A stretch of 64,000 bases of DNA from Paenibacillus castaneae. GTDB taxonomy: Bacteria > Bacillota > Bacilli > Paenibacillales > Paenibacillaceae. Location of the stretch: assembly GCF_002884445.1 (NCBI RefSeq), contig NZ_KZ614144.1, forward strand, positions 6,147,920-6,211,919, given 5' to 3'. The notes beneath the pieces are model-generated. The model was not told the origin of the DNA. It made no database searches and worked only from the letters and a program-made list of their open reading frames with translations. Both the position numbers and the translations under genes were made by a program. Below are positions 7,917 to 16,817 of the stretch, in pieces (position 1 is the first letter of the stretch; every line of letters starts with the position of its first letter).

Positions 7917-10823
7917 ATGAAGATGATCAATCGTGATTGGCAAGCGGAATGGATCTGGGGTGATGGAGAAAGCAGCCCTCGGAATGAATGGAGATGCTTC
8001 CGAAAGTCTTTCGATGTGCCGGAGGAAAGCGCTGGCACCGGCAGTCTCCGGATTACTGCAGATTCTCGTTATGTACTGTTCCTGAACGGTACTCAGCTCG
8101 GCAGAGGGCCTGTGCGATCATGGCCATTCGAGCTCTCTTATGACACTTATGAGGTCGGGCATTTATTGAGACCAGGCAAGAAAAATACAATATCGGTGCT
8201 GGTACTTCATTTCGGCGTGTCCAATTTTTACTATATAAGAGGAAGAGGCGGCCTGCTCATTGAGCTTGCCTATGAAGATGGGACTATTGCGGCGCAATCA
8301 GACGCAACCTGGAGGACTTCACGCCACCTCGGGCAGCATCCTCGCGCATCGCGGATGTCATGCCAACAAGGTTATTCAGAATATATCGACGCATCCGCAT
8401 GGGATGGCGAATGGATGGCTGAAAACTATGATGACTCCAGCTGGAATAACGCCATCGTCCTAGGGCAGGTAGGCATGGAGCCTTGGACGGGGCTTAAGCC
8501 GCGTGACATTCCCATGCTTACGAATGAGGCGGTCTATCCCGTTCGTGTCGAGGAGCTTGCTAAAGTGCGAACGTTCAGCCTTTCTACCGCGATTGACGTA
8601 CGTAATGCACTTGTGACGGGCAGCGAAGAGCACGCAAACACCCTTCAATTCACGGGATACATTGCGACGATAATCCGGGCGAGTGAAGAAGGAAAAGCGA
8701 CAATCGGATTCCTTACTTCCTTCGAATGCATGCGTTCATTCTCTCTGAATGGAGTAGAAGCGGCTGCCGATTGTTACTACGGTGAAGCACCTGAGCGTTA
8801 TGTAGATATTGAGCTGCGCGAGGGAGATAATTTCCTGCTTATTGACGTTTCTGGAGGCGTACACACCGGCAAGCTTCAAATGGGCTTATATGCGGATGAT
8901 CCGGTTCAGCTTTCCTTTATTTCTCCACTCTCGGCTTTATCCGAGCATTCCGCATTTTGTAGAATCGGTCCATTTGACCATGTTATGCCGCTTGATCATC
9001 AGGAGAACCGCCCGTTAGATTGGGAAAACCCACTTTACAAAGAGCTGATGAGACTAGTCAGAAAACCAGAGGATCTGGCGGGCTATAAGGAGTGGCTGCA
9101 GCCGATTGATGAGAAATATGTAGCAGAAGCAGATGTATTCAGCCTGTGCGTATGGAGAAAAGAAAATATGAAGCTGGCCGTACCGCTGCAATTGCAAAAT
9201 GCGGTTGTCCCGAATATTCATGCAGGCATCGTACCCGTTTTTGATGGCTACGATACAGAGCTTGTTGTAGACTTCGGCAAGGAATACTCAGGCTATCTAT
9301 CCTTCGAGGTGGAAGCAGCGGAAGGCACCATTCTCGACTGGTACGGCTTTGAATATATGGCGGACCATTATCGTCAAGATATGTACGGTTTGGACCATAC
9401 ACTGCGGTATGTGTGCAAATCAGGCAGACAATCTTACGAGAGCCCCATACGAAGAGGTTTCCGTTATATGGCACTTAACGTCAGGAACGCCGCTGAGCCT
9501 GTACGAATTTACGGCGTAAGCATGTCCCAAAGCAATTATCCGGTAGCAGAGATTGGACGTTTCGAATGCTCAGACTCGCTCCTCAACGACATTTGGGAAA
9601 TCAGCCGCCATACGACGAAGCTTTGCATGGAAGACACCTTTGTCGATTGTCCAGCTTATGAGCAGGCGTTCTGGGTCGGAGACAGTCGTAATGAAGCGCT
9701 GGTAAGCATTTATCTGTATGGCGTGCAGGACATTGTCAAACGCTGCCTGCGGCTTGTACCGGGCTCGAAGCATCAGACTCCGCTGTTCGCAGATCAAGTA
9801 CCAAGCGGCTGGAGCAGCGTTATTCCGAACTGGACCTTCTTCTGGGCAATTGCATGCTATGAGTATTATGAGCAGACGGGGGATAAGGATTTCGCAGCAG
9901 AAATGTACGAACAGATTCATTATACGCTCGATCATTATTTATTGAAGATAGACGGCAGCGGACTGTTCAACATCAAAGGATGGAATTTACTGGATTGGTC
10001 GCCAATCGATCAGCCTAATGATGGTATTGTCACTCATCAGAATATGTTCCTCGTTCGGACACTCCGCATAGCGGCAGCAATGGGACGATTAAGTGGCGAT
10101 GAGGCCGGCAGCTCCCGGTTCGAGCATGCAGCCGAGCAGCTTCATACAGCCATCAACGAACACTTGTGGGACGATGAGAAACAAGCTTATATCGACTGTA
10201 TTCATGCTGACAGCAGACGATCTAGCGTGCTCAGCATGCAGACACAAGTCGTTGCATCGCTGACGGGTGTGGCACAAGGCAAAAGAGGGGAAGCCATGGA
10301 ACGTTATCTCATAGCACCCCCCGCTCATTTCGTGCAAATCGGCAGCCCGTTCATGTCATTCTTTTATTATGAAGCACTCGGCAAAATCGGCAAGGTCGGT
10401 TTAATGCTCGATGATATACGGGCAAATTACGGCAATATGATTGCGCATGGAGCAACGACATGCTGGGAGCAGTATCCGAATTTCCTAGAAAACCGTGCGA
10501 ATCCGGACATGCTCACCCGCAGCCACTGCCATGCTTGGTCATCCGCGCCTGCCTATTTCCTAGGTAGAGACGTGCTCGGAGTGAGAAGCCTTGCACCAGG
10601 CTGGAGCAAAGTTGAAATAGCGCCTGCCCCTAACGGACTGCAATGGGCGCGAGGAAGTGTGCCGCATCCGGCAGGTGGACGCATAGACGTCTCTTGGACT
10701 GCTGACGAGGTTAACCAAACTATGAAGCTTAGCGTCGCTTATCCAGAAGGATTGCAGCTGCAAATCAAAATTCCAGAAGGCTACACTGCGGAAATCAAGG
10801 AAACCATTCTGCAGCAGCCTTAA
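7917..10823 (+). CDS. Glycoside hydrolase family 78, alpha-L-rhamnosidase-type
   Basis: A 968-residue enzyme without a signal peptide, so cytoplasmic. The N-terminal third is beta-sandwich (WIWGDGES, SLRITADSRYVLFLNG), the rest the alpha/alpha-barrel of GH78. The motif DCPAYEQAFWVGD places Asp577, Glu582 and Asp589, and GATTCWEQ places Glu851; each is offset by exactly ten from the catalytic Asp567, Glu572, Asp579 and Glu841 reported for Bacillus sp. GL1 RhaB. It should release L-rhamnose from plant glycosides or oligosaccharides imported elsewhere. ATG 7923 is an alternative start. The divergent AraC gene is the likely regulator. Confidence 0.88.
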   Translation: MKMINRDWQAEWIWGDGESSPRNEWRCFRKSFDVPEESAGTGSLRITADSRYVLFLNGTQLGRGPVRSWPFELSYDTYEVGHLLRPGKKNTISVLVLHFGVSNFYYIRGRGGLLIELAYEDGTIAAQSDATWRTSRHLGQHPRASRMSCQQGYSEYIDASAWDGEWMAENYDDSSWNNAIVLGQVGMEPWTGLKPRDIPMLTNEAVYPVRVEELAKVRTFSLSTAIDVRNALVTGSEEHANTLQFTGYIATIIRASEEGKATIGFLTSFECMRSFSLNGVEAAADCYYGEAPERYVDIELREGDNFLLIDVSGGVHTGKLQMGLYADDPVQLSFISPLSALSEHSAFCRIGPFDHVMPLDHQENRPLDWENPLYKELMRLVRKPEDLAGYKEWLQPIDEKYVAEADVFSLCVWRKENMKLAVPLQLQNAVVPNIHAGIVPVFDGYDTELVVDFGKEYSGYLSFEVEAAEGTILDWYGFEYMADHYRQDMYGLDHTLRYVCKSGRQSYESPIRRGFRYMALNVRNAAEPVRIYGVSMSQSNYPVAEIGRFECSDSLLNDIWEISRHTTKLCMEDTFVDCPAYEQAFWVGDSRNEALVSIYLYGVQDIVKRCLRLVPGSKHQTPLFADQVPSGWSSVIPNWTFFWAIACYEYYEQTGDKDFAAEMYEQIHYTLDHYLLKIDGSGLFNIKGWNLLDWSPIDQPNDGIVTHQNMFLVRTLRIAAAMGRLSGDEAGSSRFEHAAEQLHTAINEHLWDDEKQAYIDCIHADSRRSSVLSMQTQVVASLTGVAQGKRGEAMERYLIAPPAHFVQIGSPFMSFFYYEALGKIGKVGLMLDDIRANYGNMIAHGATTCWEQYPNFLENRANPDMLTRSHCHAWSSAPAYFLGRDVLGVRSLAPGWSKVEIAPAPNGLQWARGSVPHPAGGRIDVSWTADEVNQTMKLSVAYPEGLQLQIKIPEGYTAEIKETILQQP

Positions 10824-10982
10824 AAATGAAACTGTTCGCTGCTTTCTCAGCCGTTTATAGTGAAATATACGCGTTATTTTCAAAAACTTAAACTAGTGAT
10901 CACGATTGGCTCAGCTCGCAGTTTGTAACATCAAATGATGAAAAAAGGATCTGAATTTATCTTCATGAAACCCGATTGAAAG

Positions 10983-11024
10983 AAAAGACAGTCGAAAAGG
11001 GATTTTCCCTTCGACTGTCTTTTT
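10983..11024. terminator. Bidirectional intrinsic terminator between GH78 and glxK
   Basis: Stem AAAAGACAGTCGA (10983-10995) and TCGACTGTCTTTT (11011-11023) with an inner GGGA/TCCC pairing; T-tracts on both strands. It overlaps the glxK stop codon and can end both convergent transcripts. Confidence 0.85.
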
Positions 11025-12165
11025 AATGTCTCATGATTGGCTGCGTGACGATACGCATTATTTGTTCAGCCGCCTCTTCTAATAAAGGAGCCGTCTGTTC
11101 CATTGCCTCTTCGAGCGTCATAGGACGATTAACAATACTTACAACCGCAGTTACGCCATGCTCGTACAAATTGTCGACTCCATTGCCCACTGAGCCGGCC
11201 AAGACGATGACAGGCACACTGTGTGCCAAAGCGACCCGTGCGACTCCGTATGGCGTTTTGCCATGCACCGTCTGGAAATCCACCTGCCCTTCTCCCGTAA
11301 TGACAAGGTCAGCATGTCGAACAGCATCCTCAAGCTTCGCGGCCCGGGTCACAATCGATACACCAGATTCCAGCTTTCCGTCCAAAAATGCAAGAATGCT
11401 TCCAGACAGCCCACCCGCCGCCCCTGTACCCGGTAGATTGTGAATGGCAACGCCCTGCACCCTCTCTATAACGTTAGCGAAGTGCTTCAAATTACGGTCG
11501 AGCTGCTCAACCATATCGGGGGACGCACCTTTCTGCGGACCAAATACAGCAGAAGCTCCTTTGGGGCCAATGAACGGATTGTCCACGTCGCATGCAACTA
11601 TAAACTGGCTTTCCGCGATACGTGAATCGAGGCCTTCCGTCCTAATCTCCACCAGCTTATTCAGGCTTCCGCCGCCATGGCCGATCTGACGCCCTTCCTC
11701 ATCCAGCAGCTCTGCGCCCAAAGCCTGCAGCATTCCAGCTCCACCGTCATTCGTTGCACTACCTCCCACAGCCATAATAAAACGGCGGCAGCCGAGCTCA
11801 AGCGCAGCTATTATTAATTGCCCCACCCCATAGGTGGTCGTTCTCATCGGTTTTCGTTCATGAGCCTCTATTAGATACAAGCCCGAACACATTGCCATTT
11901 CAATAACGCAGGTTGTACCATCGCCTAAGATGCCGAATCCAGAGTCGATGGTTCGCCCCAATGGGTCTTGCACGGATACATTTACGAATCGGCCCTGAGT
12001 GGCATCGATTAGACAATCCATCGTCCCTTCGCCGCCATCAGCCATCGGAATGATTGTGACAACGCTATCCGGAATCGCTCGTTTGATCCCTCTCTCAATC
12101 GCGTTCCCTACTTCACGAGCTGATAAGCTGCCTTTGAATGAATCTGGTGCTACGACTATGTTCAC
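11023..12165 (-). CDS. glxK: Glycerate kinase
   Basis: A 380-residue GarK/GlxK-family kinase that phosphorylates D-glycerate to a phosphoglycerate. The family opening MNIVVAPDSFKGSLSA is intact, followed by PMADGGEGT, AVGGSATNDGGAGMLQALGA, FGPQKGA near residue 210, LPGTGAAGGLSG and VITGEGQVDFQTVHGK. All glycine-rich segments used for substrate and nucleotide are present. The gene is not in an evident operon; no glyoxylate-carboligase or tartronate-semialdehyde genes are nearby. The terminator at 10983-11024 closes it. Confidence 0.93.
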   Translation of the reverse strand: MNIVVAPDSFKGSLSAREVGNAIERGIKRAIPDSVVTIIPMADGGEGTMDCLIDATQGRFVNVSVQDPLGRTIDSGFGILGDGTTCVIEMAMCSGLYLIEAHERKPMRTTTYGVGQLIIAALELGCRRFIMAVGGSATNDGGAGMLQALGAELLDEEGRQIGHGGGSLNKLVEIRTEGLDSRIAESQFIVACDVDNPFIGPKGASAVFGPQKGASPDMVEQLDRNLKHFANVIERVQGVAIHNLPGTGAAGGLSGSILAFLDGKLESGVSIVTRAAKLEDAVRHADLVITGEGQVDFQTVHGKTPYGVARVALAHSVPVIVLAGSVGNGVDNLYEHGVTAVVSIVNRPMTLEEAMEQTAPLLEEAAEQIMRIVTQPIMRH

Positions 12166-12288
12166 CCTATGCCTGCCTCCTCCACCACCACTGATACACT
12201 ATTGTCATTTATTATAAACAGCTAAATGGTATTCAACAATGTACAAGTCGTAAGCATAAGCAATGGACTGTATGTATCAGCATGGTTA

Positions 12289-12897
12289 CTAGCTATCCGT
12301 TTTTCCCCTATAAACACAATAACGATTTTTCCCGAGCCGTTTGGCTTGGTACATCGCTATATCTGCCTCCTTCAGCATTCTAGCTCTATCTGCTGTGTGA
12401 CCTGGGCTAATACTAATGCCAATGCTGCCTGTAACCGCTATATCACGCCCTTGGATATAGCTGGGCCGGCTTATTTTGTCTAAGAGCAAACCAGCTAAAA
12501 TTTCCACCTTATTCATATCGCAATTTTTCAGAATGAATAAGAACTCGTCTCCCCCAATCCGATAAGCGAGTTGATTTTTATTCGTGATTTGGCGCAAATT
12601 CAGACTTACTTCTTGAAGCAGCAGATCACCTGCCCCGTGTCCGTAAGTATCATTTATTTCTTTGAAATGATCTAAATCAAGACATAAAACAGCAATATTT
12701 TCTTTGCCCTTGAAATGGGACCAGAAGTAATCCATTCCGTTTCTATTGAATAATCCTGTAACGGTATCACGATAGGCTAGCTCTCTGAGCATAGACCTTT
12801 CAATGAGTAAAGACCGCAAACCTATCGCTGCCCCGAACAACAATACGATTCCAATACTATAAATTATATAGGAAATATAAGGATATGCTGCATTCAT
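12289..12897 (-). CDS. Membrane-anchored GGDEF diguanylate cyclase
   Basis: One N-terminal transmembrane helix (YISYIIYSIGIVLLFGAAIG) is followed by a GGDEF domain with DTVTGLFNRNG, DLDHFKEINDTYGH and the intact active site RIGGDEF. The inhibitory I-site RxxD normally ending five residues before GGDEF is replaced (NKNQ), so product inhibition is probably lost. It should make cyclic di-GMP. Start choice is uncertain: ATG 12897 has a GGGTGAT site, ATG 12915 is the alternative. Upstream by about 30 bp lies a dead LytS-type kinase gene, which may once have been co-transcribed. Confidence 0.82.
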   Translation of the reverse strand: MNAAYPYISYIIYSIGIVLLFGAAIGLRSLLIERSMLRELAYRDTVTGLFNRNGMDYFWSHFKGKENIAVLCLDLDHFKEINDTYGHGAGDLLLQEVSLNLRQITNKNQLAYRIGGDEFLFILKNCDMNKVEILAGLLLDKISRPSYIQGRDIAVTGSIGISISPGHTADRARMLKEADIAMYQAKRLGKNRYCVYRGKTDS

Positions 12898-12926
12898 GTC
12901 TTCATCACCCGCCACATTATCACTTA

Positions 12927-13496
12927 TTATTCAGCACCCTTTACTGCAGTCTTCGGAATTGTGAAGGTTACCGTCGTTCCTTGCCCCAGCTCGCTGCTAA
13001 TGTAAAGCCCGTAGCCGTATATCTGCTTCAAACGCCGATCCGTACTAATCAGACCTGCTCCCTTCACTTGTTTCGATGAAGGATAAAGCAATTGACTCAG
13101 CTTCTCCTCACTCATGCCCATGCCGTTATCCATAACCGTAATGGTTGTATAGTTGGCTTCATCAGCAATCCAAATCCATATGGTAACTCCGCTGGAACGA
13201 GCCATAACGCCATGCCGAACTGCATTTTCCACAATGGTCTGAATCGAAAGTGGAGGAACCTCTACGGATATACAATCAGGAATGTCCCAGACTACTTTCA
13301 GTCTGTCACCGAAGCGTTCTTTCTCGATATACAAATAAGAATGCAACAGCTCGAGCTCATGCTTCAGCGGAACGACGCGTTCTAAATTTCGGGAATTAAA
13401 GCTTCTTTGCAATTAATTTCTAATCTCCTCCAACAGAATAACCATCCTCGACGTATCACTGCCGCTAAGCGAGGCTATCGAATTTAAAATATTACG
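12927..13496 (-). pseudogene. LytS-type sensor histidine kinase remnant with in-frame stop
   Basis: The intact part (from about 13412 down) is the C-terminal half of a LytS/YesM-type kinase: SFNSRNLERVVPLKHELELL, IVENAVRHGV (N box), DNGMGM (G1) and GAGLISTDRRL (G2). Upstream in the same frame the DNA still encodes RNILNSIASLSGSD...LLEEIRN, the segment after the phospho-accepting histidine, but is split by TAA at 13413-13415. The HFLFN histidine motif itself has eroded to KCRN and no sensor domain remains. Weak TTG re-initiation could yield only an ATP-binding domain, so I call it a pseudogene. Confidence 0.8.
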
Positions 13497-13610
13497 ACAC
13501 TTATCTCAATTCATTATATTTTATTGTTCTGAACAATTTCTAAACAAGGCCCAGGCAAAGCCTAATATATTAAACCCAACTCTTCTGTTGATCCCCCTCC
13601 TGAACATAAC

Positions 13611-13659
13611 AAAAAGGGAAGCCAAACTGAACCATTCATGTCCAATTCGCTTCCCTTAT
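13611..13659 (-). terminator. Intrinsic terminator of the CBS gene
   Basis: Stem AAGGGAAGC (13614-13622) and GCTTCCCTTA (13649-13658) followed on the minus strand by TTTTT, about 25 bp past the CBS stop. Confidence 0.8.
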
Positions 13660-13683
13660 TTCATTCTGCTACAAAATCTTAAA

Positions 13684-14139
13684 TTACAATAGGCCTTTAA
13701 ACGAGTTTCGAATGACATCGCCGCGGCTAATTATTCCAACTAATCTCCCGTTACGCTCTACCGGCAGCTTTTTTATTCGCTTTTTCCCCAAAATAGCTGC
13801 AATATCTTCAACCTCATCGTCCCATTTCACTTTATGCACCTTTTTTTGAGCAATTTCCATCACATTTAAATCAACAATTTTTTTTGCTCTTTCCTCAAAT
13901 TCATCATCGTCGCCTTTAATAACATCCATATAATAAATCGTGTCTATGACAAAATCCTTATGCTTCCCAATAAAACGCATAATATCTCCGTCGCTTACAT
14001 ATGCCGTAATTTCATTTTTATTGTTGACTACTGGAAGACCACTAATTCTGTTATCAATAAATTGTTTGAGAATGGATCGGATGGTGTCCTGCTCCGTAAC
14101 TTTAAACACATCGGTAATCATGATTTCATGAGCTTTCAT
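13684..14139 (-). CDS. Tandem CBS-domain protein
   Basis: The start ATG 14139 is 9 bp after AGGAGG; an ATG at 14148 abuts that site and is too close. The 151-residue product consists of two CBS domains: MKAHEIMITDVFKVTEQD...SGLPVVNNKNEITAYVSDGDIMRF and VMEIAQKKVHKVKWDD...IKKLPVERNGRLVGIISRGDVIR. Such paired domains bind adenosyl ligands (AMP, ATP or SAM). No effector domain is attached, so the target is unknown. A charged linker (GDDDEFEERAKK) separates the domains. Monocistronic with terminator. Confidence 0.88.
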   Translation of the reverse strand: MKAHEIMITDVFKVTEQDTIRSILKQFIDNRISGLPVVNNKNEITAYVSDGDIMRFIGKHKDFVIDTIYYMDVIKGDDDEFEERAKKIVDLNVMEIAQKKVHKVKWDDEVEDIAAILGKKRIKKLPVERNGRLVGIISRGDVIRNSFKGLL

Positions 14140-14333
14140 CAAAATCATCCTCCTACCTTATATTTGAATCCTCATCAAACAAGTTGTATCATGAAACTAT
14201 ATATATGATTGTATTATACAACTAATCATAGGCTTGTCAATGAATCTAAGCCGATTATATTGTACATACACCTTGATGATTGGTATGTTAACAAAGAGTT
14301 TGAAAATAACGATAATAGTGAGGTAGTAACCAT

Positions 14334-14756
14334 ATGGATGAACATGCATTAGAAACGATTGAATTTGAAATGGCACTCATGCTACGCCTTATCACTTCAA
14401 TGACAACCTATCAAAAGATCGGCAATTTAGATCGGTCTGCCTACCTGCTTCTGCAGCAAATCACTCACCTCCAATCCGCCGGCATTAAAGCATTATCGGA
14501 TGAATTCCATTTGGATATTTCAACCGTCAGCAGACAAGCAGCAGCTCTGGAGCAGAAAGGGTATGTTGTCCGCGTCCCAGACCCGCTCGATGGAAGAGCG
14601 TACTACCTTCAGGTTACCGAACTGGGAACAAAGGAATTGTTGGAAAACAAGGAGTTCAGAAGAAAAAAATTAACTGAGTTATTACAGGATTGGTCTGACG
14701 AAGAGCGTGAAATGTTCGGCCAACTCATGAAGAAATTTAATCGTACCTTCATCTAA
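14334..14756 (+). CDS. MarR family transcriptional regulator
   Basis: A 140-residue winged-helix protein. The recognition segment is IKALSDEFHLDISTVSRQAAALEQKGYVVR followed by the wing PDPLDGRAYYLQVT, with the invariant D..D/G..R pattern. GTGAGG precedes ATG 14334. No clear partner gene: the next gene is convergent, and the CBS gene is divergent 194 bp away. Target and ligand are unknown. Confidence 0.88.
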   Translation: MDEHALETIEFEMALMLRLITSMTTYQKIGNLDRSAYLLLQQITHLQSAGIKALSDEFHLDISTVSRQAAALEQKGYVVRVPDPLDGRAYYLQVTELGTKELLENKEFRRKKLTELLQDWSDEEREMFGQLMKKFNRTFI

Positions 14757-14798
14757 ATGTATTCTGCTCATAGCCATTGGCTCAACCCTTTGAAAAGC

Positions 14799-14833
14799 AA
14801 ATAGCCCAAGCCATCTTTGGTTTGGGTTATTTG
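14799..14833. terminator. Bidirectional terminator between marR and the VC0807-like gene
   Basis: AAATAGCCCAAGC and GTTTGGGTTATTT pair through a short loop, with A and T runs on the outside; it separates two convergent genes and overlaps the end of the minus-strand one. Confidence 0.7.
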
Positions 14834-15471
14834 TTATGAATGCGTATGTACTTCTTCCTCGCATACCGCCGGTATCCCATCGTCCAAATGGCAGCGCAGC
14901 CAATCGTACCGTATAACATACTGCTGGAGATTACGAGAAACAGCTCTACTGAAATCTGATAGACCAGCACCACTCGGACAGCAGCCTCCGCTAACAGCAG
15001 AACACCCCATACCAATGTTATCAAGCGAAATCCAAATCGGAAATAAGGCACTTCCCATCGTTCTTCCAGCTGTTCCGCACTCATCCCGGTTAAGAATCGT
15101 TTCGACAAATGATAAATGAGCGGACGCCGCAAGAAGAGTGAGACGATAAAGCAGCAGCCAATAGCCACGGTTACGAATGATTCGCGAAGGAGCACCAGCT
15201 TCTCATCTCCGCCCATTGAAGCTAATGCTATACTGAGCACGATGCTCCCCAGCATCATTAAGCCAAAAATATCAAATGTCTTTCGCTTTAATAGAAGGAA
15301 TATATTTTCTAAGAGAGGCGCTAACGTTGCTATTATTAAAGCAGGAAGGCTTGGCATTACATGTTTGAGCGACGTATATAGAAGGAATGGTACTAATCCA
15401 TTGATCACAATGGATATTAGCAAGCTTAGGATTGTCATTTGTCGATTGGCTAATTTTCTCACATCATTCAC
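14827..15471 (-). CDS. VC0807-like integral membrane protein
   Basis: A 214-residue protein with about six hydrophobic helices and a central RRPLIYHLSKRF loop, the pattern of proteins annotated as VC0807 family. Charged loops (LKRKTFDIFG, EERWEVPYFRFGFRL) alternate with helices. The start is uncertain: ATG 15471 has a close GGGTGA, and GTG four codons in is also possible. No function is known for the family and no operon partner is visible. Confidence 0.6.
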   Translation of the reverse strand: MNDVRKLANRQMTILSLLISIVINGLVPFLLYTSLKHVMPSLPALIIATLAPLLENIFLLLKRKTFDIFGLMMLGSIVLSIALASMGGDEKLVLLRESFVTVAIGCCFIVSLFLRRPLIYHLSKRFLTGMSAEQLEERWEVPYFRFGFRLITLVWGVLLLAEAAVRVVLVYQISVELFLVISSSMLYGTIGCAAIWTMGYRRYARKKYIRIHNK

Positions 15472-15581
15472 CCGGCATATTAGAGTGCAACGCTCGTTTC
15501 TCGCTTCATATAAAACAGTTATGATTTCGAGGTAATTTCAACTTTTGAAGTTATAGCGCGCGTAGCGCGAAAGGGAAGGGC

Positions 15582-15613
15582 ATTAATTTCAGTTATTGAA
15601 ATTAATTTTTTTT
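15582..15613 (+). terminator. Orphan plus-strand intrinsic terminator
   Basis: ATTAATTTCA and TGAAATTAAT form a perfect 10-bp stem with a 5-nt loop, followed by eight T on the plus strand. Both flanking genes are on the minus strand, so no annotated gene uses it. A small CGCGC/GCGCG hairpin lies 20-30 bp upstream. Confidence 0.6.
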
Positions 15614-15627
15614 CTCAATAAACAGCA

Positions 15628-15668
15628 AGAAAAACGGCTGATAGTTTCATTATTTAACACTAAGCCGT
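15628..15668 (-). terminator. Probable terminator of the alpha/beta hydrolase gene
   Basis: ACGGCT (15634-15639) and AGCCGT (15663-15668) enclose a 23-nt loop containing the stop codon region and are followed on the minus strand by TTTT. Short stem, so moderate support. Confidence 0.5.
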
Positions 15669-16559
15669 ATTTCCCGCCTGCTGATTTAGGAAATCGATAA
15701 CAAGCCCATTAACTCGTTCTTTCTGCTCCACGCTCAAGAGATGCCCTGCCCTAGATAAAGTGACTATGGTTATATTAGGTATGTGATGAGCGTGGGACTT
15801 AGCCTTTTCAATGGAACGGTAAATGACCTCATCCTCTCCAACGAGAAATAATGTAGGAACATGGAGACGGGATAATTCCTCCTTAGAAAACACGCTTGGG
15901 ACGACCTTTAGCTGCGGGACACAGCATTGATAGCCAGCCACAAGAAGCTCTTTATAGGATTCTGATAGAAGATTTAGACGGTTATGCTTCGACATGAACC
16001 ATTTGAACGCAAGTAATATAAGCCAACGTTTCGGGAAAAGTACAGCTGGAAACACTTTCAGAAAAAACATCCAATGCAAAGGTGCAAAGGAGCCTGCAGG
16101 CGCCAAAAGGATCAATGAACGTACGCGTGACGGGTGAACAAGCGCAAAATTCAATGACAGAAACCCGCCCATCGAATGACCCATTAAATGGAATGTGTCG
16201 AATTGCAGCCCGTCTGCAAGTTCTGACAGCCACCGCGCCGCACTCTCTTTATTCGACAACGGCTGCTGGACTGTACTCTTACCGAAATCACCAGGTACAT
16301 CAATACAATGTACATAAAAGCTGCGGCTCAGCTCAGATATATTGACACTCCACATATGAGAAGTTGCAGTCATACCATGGATAAGCAGCAGAGGCGGCAA
16401 TTGTGAATCGCCACAAATAATGATGTGGGTATCGCCATAGCTCGTTTCTACATATCGAGTTTCGTAGGGAATCGGCCATTCGATCAGCGCTTGATCGTAA
16501 ACGGCATGATAAACGGGCTGCTTGCTGTCACTTCTAAATATAGATATGGTCTGATTCAT
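15660..16559 (-). CDS. Alpha/beta fold hydrolase
   Basis: A 299-residue serine hydrolase. The oxyanion strand PPLLLIHGMT, the nucleophile elbow GHSMGG, the acidic residue in LVGEDEVIY and the late histidine in SRAGHLLSVEQ form a complete catalytic triad, with a cap domain (LHWMFFLKVFPAVLF) between. No signal peptide. GGGGTGAAGGA precedes ATG 16559. Proteins of this layout include esterases, lipases and C-C hydrolases; substrate is not predictable. Single gene, with the EAL gene divergent 258 bp away. Confidence 0.85.
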   Translation of the reverse strand: MNQTISIFRSDSKQPVYHAVYDQALIEWPIPYETRYVETSYGDTHIIICGDSQLPPLLLIHGMTATSHMWSVNISELSRSFYVHCIDVPGDFGKSTVQQPLSNKESAARWLSELADGLQFDTFHLMGHSMGGFLSLNFALVHPSRVRSLILLAPAGSFAPLHWMFFLKVFPAVLFPKRWLILLAFKWFMSKHNRLNLLSESYKELLVAGYQCCVPQLKVVPSVFSKEELSRLHVPTLFLVGEDEVIYRSIEKAKSHAHHIPNITIVTLSRAGHLLSVEQKERVNGLVIDFLNQQAGNTA

Positions 16560-16817
16560 TCCTTCACCCCATTGGCTTCAATTCCATCTGACATCCCATT
16601 ATAAGATCCATTCTAACAGAAGATTCCAATAATTCGAACATGGCGGGAGGAAAAATTTCAATATTATTCAACCGTTCTCTAATCCATTTTTTATTGTATT
16701 TATGTATTAGATATGCTGCATAAGCAGATAATTTCATTTCCTCGCACAGGATAAGCCTCGAAAATGTCGAAAGTAAAACCTATAGACATTTCATTCTCAT
16801 AAATAGGATGTGGCCTC

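Noticed and set aside
9139..10337. Minus-strand open frames inside the GH78 gene
   Set aside because: They are antisense to conserved catalytic regions, lack ribosome sites and resemble no family.
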